This document shows, in pieces, positions 7,593 to 13,402 of a stretch of DNA of 13,402 nucleotides; position 1 is the first letter of the stretch; each line of letters starts with the position of its first letter. The stretch lies in contig CAZYPH010000060.1 of NCBI GenBank assembly GCA_964649095.1, positions 1 to 13,402 on the forward strand, read 5' to 3'. The DNA is from CAZYPH01 sp964649095 (GTDB lineage Bacteria; Bdellovibrionota; UBA1018; UBA923). A program made the translations under genes and the position numbers. The notes below the pieces were generated by a model that ran no database searches, was not told where the DNA came from, and worked only from the letters and a program-made list of their open reading frames with translations.

Positions 7593-8266
7593 ACGCCCTC
7601 TAGATACGATTGAATGTTCGAGAAAACACTATCAAACATCGGTTTTGTTAGTTTTTTCGTAGCCGTGTTTTGTTGAGAGGGGTGGTAGGAGAGGAATATT
7701 TTTTTATGCGATGCATTAATTTCATGGCCGTGTTTGAAGGGTAGTTTCGGATCAGGTAGAGCTAAGTGTGATTTTGCTACAAATAGAAATTGTTTATAAG
7801 CCTCATGGCCAAAACATAGTACTGCTCGGGCGAGTGGCAGCATCGTCGACAGTTCTTGTCCAAAATAGTCTCGGCAGTTAGTCGTCTCTGTAAGATTGGG
7901 TTTGTTGTCTGGTGGTGCACATTTTACGAACGTTGTGATGTAGGCCGTGTTGTATAAATTAAATTCATTTAAAGCTCGGTAGAGCCAAAGTCCAGAGGCG
8001 TCGCCGGTAAACATGCGTCCGGTGCGATTGGCGCCGTGCGCCGATGGGGCTAGGCCAATTATTATAAGTTTCGGCCAAGTGGGTGTTTTGGGCTTTTGGA
8101 TGCCCAACCACAAAGGTGGCACAGGCCTTCCCCAATAAGTGTCGTTTTTGAAAGCGCGTTTTTTTACAGTCGCAATCTTTAAACAGTGTTCACGTAGTCG
8201 GGGGCAGCGTTCACATTGGGTTATGGCCACGTTTAGTTTTTCAAACGACTCTAAATCAGGTTTCAA
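7589..8266 (-). CDS. Uracil-DNA glycosylase, family 5 (UDGb type, Fe-S)
   Basis: This enzyme removes uracil and probably other deaminated bases from DNA at the start of base excision repair. The hallmark is GLAPSAHGANRTGRMFTGD, followed by ASGLWLYRAL, which fits UDGb rather than family 4. The second motif HPSQQNTATKKLT lies near the C-terminus. Four cysteines suit the 4Fe-4S cluster: CERC near the N-terminus, KCAPPDNKP, and TNCRDYF. An upstream TTG at 8326 would give 245 residues. I prefer the TTG at 8266 (225 residues) because AAGGA lies at 8274-8278, 7 bases before it, and because the longer form would overlap the divergent rnd start. The 3' end overlaps the next gene by 4 bases. The family is confident; the start is likely but not proven. 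Confidence 0.9.
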   Translation of the reverse strand: MKPDLESFEKLNVAITQCERCPRLREHCLKIATVKKRAFKNDTYWGRPVPPLWLGIQKPKTPTWPKLIIIGLAPSAHGANRTGRMFTGDASGLWLYRALNEFNLYNTAYITTFVKCAPPDNKPNLTETTNCRDYFGQELSTMLPLARAVLCFGHEAYKQFLFVAKSHLALPDPKLPFKHGHEINASHKKIFLSYHPSQQNTATKKLTKPMFDSVFSNIQSYLEGV

Positions 8267-8273
8267 AGTTTTG

Positions 8274-8278
8274 TCCTT
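8274..8278 (-). promoter_or_regulatory. Shine-Dalgarno site that sets the glycosylase start
   Basis: AAGGA on the minus strand lies 7 bases before the TTG at 8266. The more distal TTG at 8326 has no such site, so this element supports the shorter protein. Confidence 0.65.
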
Positions 8279-8283
8279 ACGTC

Positions 8284-8289
8284 TAAAAT
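8284..8289 (+). promoter_or_regulatory. Candidate -10 element for rnd
   Basis: TAAAAT ends 7 bases before the rnd ATG at 8297. With 17-bp spacing a weak -35-like TTTCAA lies at 8261-8266, inside the first codons of the divergent glycosylase gene. The start point would fall at or next to the ATG, which fits the absence of a Shine-Dalgarno site. The same AT-rich block reads TATTTT on the other strand and might also serve the glycosylase gene. Confidence 0.35.
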
Positions 8290-8296
8290 ACAGTTT

Positions 8297-9451
8297 ATGA
8301 TTACTTCTAACGACGGTTTGCAGCAAGTTTTAGCCATGGATGTAAAGGGTGCGTCCCTTTTAGTTTTAGATACCGAGTTCATTCGTGAACGTACGTATTA
8401 TCCCCAACTCGCGTTGATTCAAATTGGCGGACTGCGCGCGGATGGCTCGGAATTTTATCATTTGTTAGATCCGGTCGCTTTGAGCAAAGACGAGTTGCGT
8501 GGATTTTTTAATGAGTGGAATCTTTTGTCGATTCCCACGGTCATTCATGCGGCTCAGGCCGACCAAGAGTGTTTGTGGTATGCCTTAGATCTTACCATCG
8601 GCAATGTTTTTGATACGGCGGTGGCCGCCGGGCTTTTAGGAATTGGGGATAGTGTTAGTCTAGTGCGTTTGGCTCGAGAGTATGCGGGCGTAGAACTTCA
8701 GAAGGGTTATACTAGAGCGAATTGGATGATGCGTCCGCTCGATGAAAACTTGTTAAATTATGCCTTAGATGACGTGCGTTATTTGCCTGCTATATATAAA
8801 AAGATGTATGAGCATTTGCAGAGCTTCGGCCGGCATGAATGGGTGTTTACTCTGTCGGGTGAGTATTCAAAGCCAGAGGTGCTTGAGATAAGTCCAGAGG
8901 TTTTGGCAAAGCGCATTTTAAAAAATAACTTTGTTGATTCTGACGTGTATCGTGCGCTTTTAGGATTATGTAAATTACGCGAGGCTCGAGCTCAAAAAGA
9001 AGATTTGCCACGAAAGCGTATTGCTACGGATGAATTGCTTTATGATCTGGCAAAAGCTAGGCCTACCACTGTCGAACAATTAAAAATGTTTAGAGCGTTG
9101 TCGTCTAGCGAAATTAAGTACGCTGCCGAGGATTGGCTTAAGGCATTGAATGATCCGGAATTTGCAGACCGCGAATACCATGTACAAGAGGTATTTGAAC
9201 TAACCGATGACGACAAACTACGAGTCGACTTCTTAGAGCTAATGATGAAAGTTCTGGCGCGTCAGCGGCGTATTATTCCGAAATATTTGGCGTCCAAAAA
9301 TCAAATGACTAAGCTTGTGTATTTGTTAAATGAAAAAAGTTTACATAAGGCATTAAGCGAATCTTTTAGTGAAAGCCAATTGTTGTTATTGGGCGACGAC
9401 TTAACAAAAATTATTGAGGGCAACCTAGCCCTAGCGTTTAGGAAAATTTAA
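8297..9451 (+). CDS. rnd: Ribonuclease D
   Basis: RNase D is a DEDDy 3'-5' exoribonuclease that trims tRNA precursors and other small RNAs. The 384-residue product is of normal length. Exo I is LVLDTEFIRERTYYPQLALIQ (Asp25 and Glu27), Exo II is HAAQADQE (Asp89), and Exo III is NYALDDVRYL (Tyr155 and Asp159), so the catalytic set is complete. An HRDC domain for RNA binding covers about 205-285. A further helical C-terminal part, which resembles a second HRDC region, runs to the end. The ATG at 8297 begins MITSNDGLQQV, which aligns with the N-terminus of E. coli RNase D and supports this start over Met14. There is no Shine-Dalgarno site. The gene is divergent from the glycosylase, with 30 bp between the starts. 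Confidence 0.95.
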   Translation: MITSNDGLQQVLAMDVKGASLLVLDTEFIRERTYYPQLALIQIGGLRADGSEFYHLLDPVALSKDELRGFFNEWNLLSIPTVIHAAQADQECLWYALDLTIGNVFDTAVAAGLLGIGDSVSLVRLAREYAGVELQKGYTRANWMMRPLDENLLNYALDDVRYLPAIYKKMYEHLQSFGRHEWVFTLSGEYSKPEVLEISPEVLAKRILKNNFVDSDVYRALLGLCKLREARAQKEDLPRKRIATDELLYDLAKARPTTVEQLKMFRALSSSEIKYAAEDWLKALNDPEFADREYHVQEVFELTDDDKLRVDFLELMMKVLARQRRIIPKYLASKNQMTKLVYLLNEKSLHKALSESFSESQLLLLGDDLTKIIEGNLALAFRKI

Positions 9452-9495
9452 ATTAGTACTTAATTGCCCACCTGTGTGGAAAACGCCGTGCATGA

Positions 9496-9501
9496 TTCAA
9501 T
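9496..9501 (+). promoter_or_regulatory. Candidate extended -10 element for the orphan gene at 9508
   Basis: TTCAAT, preceded by TGA at 9493-9495, resembles an extended -10 element. It ends 7 bases before the ATG at 9508, so the transcript could begin at the start codon. The match is 4/6 and there is no evident -35 box. Confidence 0.22.
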
Positions 9502-9507
9502 AGAGTT

Positions 9508-10218
9508 ATGCATGAAAAAATCCTGAAAAAATCTTCAGAAAAATCCTCGGAAAAAACCGCACAACAACCAACCTCTGTTCTAGACCTCACTGATAAACAA
9601 ACATTGTTTGAATTGGCGATGGAGCCTAGAGAGTTGTTAGGAAGTGCGGGCGCTAAACTTATCGCCGATCTCGCCGAGCGGGCCATGGATGCTGATTACA
9701 CGCATTTGTATTATCGCGACCCGATTCGTCCGGGCATGATTTGGTTTACTCCATTGGTTGATGACGAGCGTGACTACGCGCTGAATCTACCGACCCGCGG
9801 AAAGATTGATGAGTGCCGTTTTATGACTGATTTGGTCTTTCCTGGCCTCTGCAAGCGGTTAGAACGTTTAAAACGCGAATCTGAGATGGCACCGCCGCGA
9901 TCGAGAGGCGATGATCATGGTTTTGATAGTACGGGCACTGATTGTGGGCACGATAGCGTGCTCGTCATGCAAGACGTGCCGCCGCTGATTCTGTCACCAT
10001 CGTCATCGATAACCTCGTTTGAGCTAGTAACTGCGCTGGAGTACATTGTTTTTGTTTATCCTGAAATGGTGCGTGCGTGGGCCAGTCTGATTTTTGCGTA
10101 TGAACATTTATTGGGCCTTGTAGACGCCGCGAAGTCGACCCGGGAGGCCTGTTTAGGTACTTGTAAGTACGCCCAGGTGGTCGCGCATCTGATTCAAGAT
10201 ACTGATATTGTTTGTTAA
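9508..10218 (+). CDS. Orphan hypothetical protein with one TPR-like helical hairpin
   Basis: I do not recognise this 236-residue protein. It begins with a basic, Ser/Lys/Glu-rich leader containing two SSEK repeats (residues 9-16). A folded-looking region follows (about 25-125, with YYRDPIRPGMIWF). A polar linker rich in Asp, Gly, His and Ser spans about 130-150. A helical C-terminal part follows. Residues about 189-218, from RAW onward, show Trp, Leu, Ala-Tyr and Ala-Ala at spacings like a single tetratricopeptide repeat. There is no signal peptide or membrane segment, so it is probably cytoplasmic. The gene lies 56 bp after rnd and 58 bp before the ATPase gene, all on the same strand. The open frame and protein-like composition support a real gene; its role is unknown. 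Confidence 0.7.
   Translation: MHEKILKKSSEKSSEKTAQQPTSVLDLTDKQTLFELAMEPRELLGSAGAKLIADLAERAMDADYTHLYYRDPIRPGMIWFTPLVDDERDYALNLPTRGKIDECRFMTDLVFPGLCKRLERLKRESEMAPPRSRGDDHGFDSTGTDCGHDSVLVMQDVPPLILSPSSSITSFELVTALEYIVFVYPEMVRAWASLIFAYEHLLGLVDAAKSTREACLGTCKYAQVVAHLIQDTDIVC
9532..9555 (+). repeat. Two 12-bp imperfect tandem repeats encoding SSEK-SSEK
   Basis: Two copies of TC(T/C)-TC(A/G)-GAA-AAA lie head to tail near the 5' end of the orphan gene, within a longer A-rich stretch from about 9513 to 9557. The tract could slip during replication and change the protein length in steps of four residues. Confidence 0.6.
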
Positions 10219-10236
10219 ATTCATATAGACGGATTT

Positions 10237-10287
10237 TTGTATACCATGATCTCATTTTTCTGCGATAATTGAGATCATGGTATACAA
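10237..10287 (+). repeat. Perfect 18-bp inverted repeat around the ATPase start codon
   Basis: The arms TTGTATACCATGATCTCA (10237-10254) and TGAGATCATGGTATACAA (10270-10287) are exact reverse complements separated by 15 bases. The right arm contains the ATG at 10277. The loop holds TGCGATAAT, an extended -10-like sequence. The position suits an operator that covers the promoter, or an RNA fold-back that hides the ATG in any transcript entering from upstream. It is not a typical terminator, because no T-tract follows the right arm. Confidence 0.95.
10261..10269 (+). promoter_or_regulatory. Candidate extended -10 element for the ATPase gene
   Basis: TGC followed by GATAAT (10264-10269) matches an extended -10 element with 5/6 in the hexamer. 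It ends 7 bases before the ATG at 10277, so the message would start at or beside the start codon. It lies wholly in the loop of the inverted repeat, and any -35 contacts would fall in the left arm. Confidence 0.45.
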
Positions 10288-11440
10288 GCACTACCCACGA
10301 TTGTTATCACCCCCAAAAAGTTCATTTTTTCTTTTCGGTATCCGAGGTTCAGGAAAGAGCACTTGGGTGCATAAACTCCCCATCCCTGTGCATGAGATCA
10401 ATTTGTTAGAGGAGGACCTCTTTCAAAAATACCTCACTCAACCAGAATTATTTAGAGGTGCTTTGGAGCGTTTAGAAAACGGCTCATGGGTCTTTGTCGA
10501 TGAAATCCAACGTATTCCAGCGTTATTAAACGAAGTGCACCGAGCCATCGAAGCTAAACAACTTCAATTTATTTTGACGGGTTCGAGTGCGCGAAAATTA
10601 AGACAAGCGGGTGTGAATCTTTTAGCTGGGCGAGCGTTAGTTAAATACTTGTTTCCGCTTCTGCCGGCCGAGTTGGCTCAAGATTTCGATCTGGAAGATG
10701 TTCTGAGATACGGCACCATTCCATTAATTATTTCGAGTGATGCTGCTGAAAAAAAAGACCGCCTTCAAGCGTATGTCCAAACCTATCTTAAAGAGGAGAT
10801 TCAGGCGCAGGCCTTGGTGCGCAATCTGGGTGGATTTATGCGCTTTCTGCCAATTGCTGCATTGTTTCACGCTCAGACGCTCAATATTTCTAGTTTAGCT
10901 CGTGATTGCGGTGTTGAGCGCACTACGGTGGCAGGTTATCTAGAGATTCTGCAAGACACGCTAGCAACGTTTCATCTGTCAGCCTTCGAAGCAAAACTGC
11001 GGGTTAAAGAGCGTAAACAACACAAACTGTATTGGATTGATCCGGGCCTTGTGCGGGCCGCAAGAGGGGATTTGGGACCCGTTACGGTCGAAGAACGGGG
11101 TGCTTTATTTGAGGGCTGGGTAGCTCAGACGCTACGTAGTCATCAGGCCTATTATGGCGATTGGGATGAGATGTTCTATTGGGCTTCTACTCAAGCAAAA
11201 GGGGTGGAGGTCGATTTTCTATTGCGCTCAGGACGCACGTTTACGGCAATTGAAGTCAAGTCTGGCACCCGTTTGCGGCCGGAGTGGTTTAAGGGATTGA
11301 GTGCTATTGCCGAGCTGTCAGGTGTGAAACGCCGTCTTGTAGTCTATGGGGGCACCGAGAGTATTCGTACGCCCGATGGAATCGATGTGTTGACGGTGAA
11401 TGATTTTCTCTACGAACTAGAGGCGCGGCAATTGATTTAA
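10277..11440 (+). CDS. AAA ATPase with DUF4143 C-terminal domain
   Basis: This 387-residue protein belongs to the widespread AAA_14/DUF4143 group of ATP-binding proteins, whose cellular role is largely undefined. The N-terminal AAA domain has Walker A GIRGSGKST (21-29), Walker B VFVDEIQ (72-78) and a sensor-like FILTGSSA (98-105). A helix-turn-helix-like segment, SSLARDCGVERTTVAGYL, lies at about 205-222. The C-terminal DUF4143 part has a PD-(D/E)xK nuclease-like set: Glu279 in LFEGWVAQTL, Asp313 in VEVDFLL and E326-V-K328 in AIEVKSG. All ATPase motifs look intact. Such genes are often accessory and scattered by horizontal transfer. Its 18-bp inverted repeat overlaps the start codon, which may point to tight or autogenous control. 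Possible roles include defence or a toxin-antitoxin-like function, but nothing here proves either. Confidence 0.92.
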   Translation: MVYKHYPRLLSPPKSSFFLFGIRGSGKSTWVHKLPIPVHEINLLEEDLFQKYLTQPELFRGALERLENGSWVFVDEIQRIPALLNEVHRAIEAKQLQFILTGSSARKLRQAGVNLLAGRALVKYLFPLLPAELAQDFDLEDVLRYGTIPLIISSDAAEKKDRLQAYVQTYLKEEIQAQALVRNLGGFMRFLPIAALFHAQTLNISSLARDCGVERTTVAGYLEILQDTLATFHLSAFEAKLRVKERKQHKLYWIDPGLVRAARGDLGPVTVEERGALFEGWVAQTLRSHQAYYGDWDEMFYWASTQAKGVEVDFLLRSGRTFTAIEVKSGTRLRPEWFKGLSAIAELSGVKRRLVVYGGTESIRTPDGIDVLTVNDFLYELEARQLI

Positions 11441-11465
11441 TTGTGGCTTTCAAAATCCCACCCCT

Positions 11466-11493
11466 TTTCAATCGTATTTATCGGGCCTAAAAT
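11466..11493 (+). promoter_or_regulatory. Candidate sigma70-type promoter for the aconitase gene
   Basis: TTTCAA (11466-11471) and TAAAAT (11488-11493) are separated by 16 bp in the 97-bp gap after the ATPase gene. Transcription would start near 11500, giving a leader of about 38 bases that carries the Shine-Dalgarno site. The -35 is weak and the -10 matches 5/6. The same hexamer pair occurs before rnd at a 17-bp spacing. Confidence 0.35.
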
Positions 11494-11537
11494 TTGCGTA
11501 AATCGAAACAACATCGAAATAACAAGGAGCTTCTATT

Positions 11538-13402
11538 ATGAGCGCATCAACTGGTCCCACTTCTGTCGAAACTACGGAATCGTTAGTCGTTGGTTCTTAC
11601 GAACGAACCAAAAAAAATATTGAAGCGGCAAAAAGGAAAACCGGTAAAACGGCGCTGACCTTGGCTGAAAAAGTACTTTTTGGGCATTTAGATAATCCTG
11701 AAACTCAAGAATACAAACCAGGCGAGGCTATTTTGCGATTGCGCCCTGACCGCGTGGCCATGCAAGATGCTACCGCTCAAATGGCGATTTTGCAGTTTAT
11801 GATGTCTGGCCGCACAAAAGTGGCACTGCCATCTTCGGTACACTGCGACCATTTGATTCGCGCCTATCAGGGGGCTGAGCACGACAACAAAACCGCTTCG
11901 ATAGAAAACAAAGAAGTGTACGATTTTTTGCGATCAGCTTGTAACAAGTACGGCATTGGTTTTTGGGGGCCAGGGGCTGGTATCATCCACCAAGTGGTTT
12001 TAGAGCAGTATGCGTTTCCAGGTGCGATGATTATCGGTACCGATAGCCATACTCCAAATGGCGGTGGTTTGGGCATGATCGCTGTGGGCGTCGGCGGAGC
12101 CGATGCGGCCGAAACCATGTCGGGTTTGGCGTGGGAAGTGAAATACCCTAAACTGATTGGTGTAAAATTAACCGGTAAATTAAGCGGTTGGGCTTCACCA
12201 AAAGACGTGATCTTAAAAGTTTGTGAGTTACTCACGGTTAAAGGCGGAACCAACCACATTGTAGAGTATTTTGGACCAGGATGCGCGAGCATTAGTTGTA
12301 CCGGTAAAGCCACGATTACGAACATGGGCGCGGAACACGGCGCTACGACATCGATTTTTCCATACGACGAAAAAATGCAAAAATACTTACAGTCGACCGG
12401 TCGCGCAGCTCTTGCCAAATTGGCCGATGCGAACGTGGCTTTGTTAAAGGCTGACGCTGAAGTTGAAGCGAATCCATCGAAGTACTATGACAAAGTGATT
12501 GAGATTGATTTGTCGGCGTTAGAGCCGCACGTGTGTGGTCCACATACGCCCGACTTAAACCGCCCTGTCTCGAAATTAAAGGACGATGCTAAAAACAACG
12601 GCTACCCAATACCGTTGACAGCAGCCTTAATTGGGTCGTGTACGAACTCTTCATATGAAGACATGGGGCGCGCCGCGGACATTGCAAGGCAGGCCGCTAA
12701 AGCCGGTGTGAAAGCTGTGATTCCGTTCATGGTAACGCCTGGGTCGAATCAAGTATTTGAAACCATCAAACGCGATGGGCAAATGAAAGACCTAGAAGCC
12801 ATTGGTGGTGTGGTTTTAGCCAATGCGTGTGGCCCTTGTATCGGTCAGTGGAAACGTGACGATATTAAACCGGGTGAAAAGAATTCTATTATTACTTCGT
12901 ACAACCGAAACTTTCCGGCGCGTAACGATGCCAATCCTGAGACGAATGCGTTTATTAGTAGCCCTGAAGTAGTCGTCGCTTATGCGTTGGCGGGCACGTT
13001 GGGCGTAGATCCGACGAAAGAAGAAATCACGACTCCCAGTGGTGTGAAATTCCGATTGCAGCCGCCAGGAGTGGCTGATGAATTGCCGCGTGGTGGTTTT
13101 GTGTCGACGTTAGAAGGCTATCAAGCGCCGGCGGCGGATGGTTCGAAAGTGCAAGTTGAAGTATCGCCAACGTCCGAGCGTTTGCAATTATTGCAGCCGT
13201 TTAGCCCGTGGGATGGCAAAGATTTTGCCGAACTGCCGCTACTGTTAAAGGCTAAGGGCAAATGTACGACCGATCATATTTCGGCAGCAGGGCCTTGGTT
13301 AAAGTTCCGTGGGCATTTAGATAATATTTCAAACAACATGTTTTTGGGCGCAATCAACGCCTTTTCGGGCCAAGCGGGTAAAACGAAAAACGTCTTAACA
13401 GG
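11538..13402 (+). CDS. Aconitate hydratase, mitochondrial type, partial (3' end outside window)
   Basis: Aconitase interconverts citrate and isocitrate in the TCA cycle through a 4Fe-4S cluster. About 621 codons are visible, against roughly 750-780 in the full protein. Blocks typical of the mitochondrial subtype are VHCDHLI, NKEVYDFL, GFWGPGAGIIHQ, IIGTDSHTPNGGGLG, GSCTNSSYEDM, NACGPCIGQW, SYNRNFPARND and TTDHISAAGPWLKFRGHLDNIS. The cluster ligands are Cys368, Cys431 and Cys434, with the same spacing as in mammalian mitochondrial aconitase. This sequence resembles eukaryotic Aco1/ACO2 far more than E. coli AcnA or AcnB. The ATG at 11538 has AAGGAG at 11524-11529, 8 bases upstream. A likely promoter lies in the gap before it. 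The product is certain; the precise bacterial gene symbol varies, so none is given. Confidence 0.97.
   Translation, partial: MSASTGPTSVETTESLVVGSYERTKKNIEAAKRKTGKTALTLAEKVLFGHLDNPETQEYKPGEAILRLRPDRVAMQDATAQMAILQFMMSGRTKVALPSSVHCDHLIRAYQGAEHDNKTASIENKEVYDFLRSACNKYGIGFWGPGAGIIHQVVLEQYAFPGAMIIGTDSHTPNGGGLGMIAVGVGGADAAETMSGLAWEVKYPKLIGVKLTGKLSGWASPKDVILKVCELLTVKGGTNHIVEYFGPGCASISCTGKATITNMGAEHGATTSIFPYDEKMQKYLQSTGRAALAKLADANVALLKADAEVEANPSKYYDKVIEIDLSALEPHVCGPHTPDLNRPVSKLKDDAKNNGYPIPLTAALIGSCTNSSYEDMGRAADIARQAAKAGVKAVIPFMVTPGSNQVFETIKRDGQMKDLEAIGGVVLANACGPCIGQWKRDDIKPGEKNSIITSYNRNFPARNDANPETNAFISSPEVVVAYALAGTLGVDPTKEEITTPSGVKFRLQPPGVADELPRGGFVSTLEGYQAPAADGSKVQVEVSPTSERLQLLQPFSPWDGKDFAELPLLLKAKGKCTTDHISAAGPWLKFRGHLDNISNNMFLGAINAFSGQAGKTKNVLT

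Noticed and set aside
8297..8338. A later rnd start at Met14 (8336).
   Set aside because: The N-terminal residues from Met1 align with the known start region of RNase D, and no ribosome-binding site favours Met14.
9460..9475. A short CCAC/GTGG hairpin after rnd as a terminator.
   Set aside because: The stem is only 4 bp and no T-run follows.
10237..10287. The inverted repeat as a transposon end or as a terminator of the gene at 9508.
   Set aside because: No second copy of the arm is found after the ATPase gene, no transposase is present and no T-tract follows the stem.
9965..10291. A minus-strand 108-residue frame crossing the inverted repeat.
   Set aside because: It covers the end of the plus-strand orphan gene, reads as low-quality protein and its start arises from the mirrored ATG in the palindrome.
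11867..12418. A 183-residue open frame on the minus strand inside the aconitase gene.
   Set aside because: It lies opposite a strongly conserved coding region and has a shadow-like composition with no domain features.
1..13402. CRISPR arrays, rRNA genes, prophage or insertion sequence genes.
   Set aside because: No regularly spaced repeats, rRNA-like sequence, integrase or transposase was seen on reading either strand.

Overview
The window holds the core translation and transcription operon rimP-nusA-infB-rbfA-truB on the minus strand. Next to it is a minus-strand pair (family 5 uracil-DNA glycosylase plus a membrane-anchored protein of unknown function). To the right is a plus-strand series: ribonuclease D, an orphan protein, an AAA ATPase/DUF4143 protein, and a mitochondrial-type aconitase that runs off the right edge. 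truB runs off the left edge. The base composition looks moderate in G+C. The operon order, the mitochondrial-type aconitase, the Fe-S uracil-DNA glycosylase and the long N-terminal linker of IF2 suggest a Gram-negative bacterium, perhaps of the Bdellovibrionota or old Deltaproteobacteria. That placement is an inference, not something the sequence proves.

Layout: 1-1169 (minus) carries truB and rbfA, separated by 12 bp. A strong intrinsic terminator at about 1191-1230 lies between infB and rbfA, so rbfA-truB is probably a semi-independent unit. 1253-6565 (minus) carries infB, nusA and rimP. A 136-bp nusA-infB spacer has no ylxR gene but holds nested inverted repeats. A second terminator at about 6601-6645 separates rimP from the upstream pair. 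That pair (6711-8266, minus) is linked by a 4-bp ATGA overlap. Its first gene very likely starts at a TTG codon at 8266, leaving only 30 bp to the divergent rnd gene. All gaps between genes are shorter than 150 bp, so there is no gene-free stretch above 300 bases.

The translation genes act together: RimP and RbfA mature the 30S subunit, NusA couples transcription to translation, IF2 starts translation and TruB makes tRNA pseudouridine 55. RNase D trims tRNA 3' ends. The aconitase belongs to the TCA cycle.

The most unusual structure is a perfect 18-bp inverted repeat (10237-10254 and 10270-10287). It flanks an extended -10-like element and includes the start codon of the ATPase gene. Several genes here (rbfA, rnd, the orphan at 9508 and the ATPase) have no clear Shine-Dalgarno site but have a -10-like hexamer ending 7-8 bases before the ATG, the arrangement expected of leaderless mRNAs. 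By contrast nusA, infB, acnA and the glycosylase have good Shine-Dalgarno sites.
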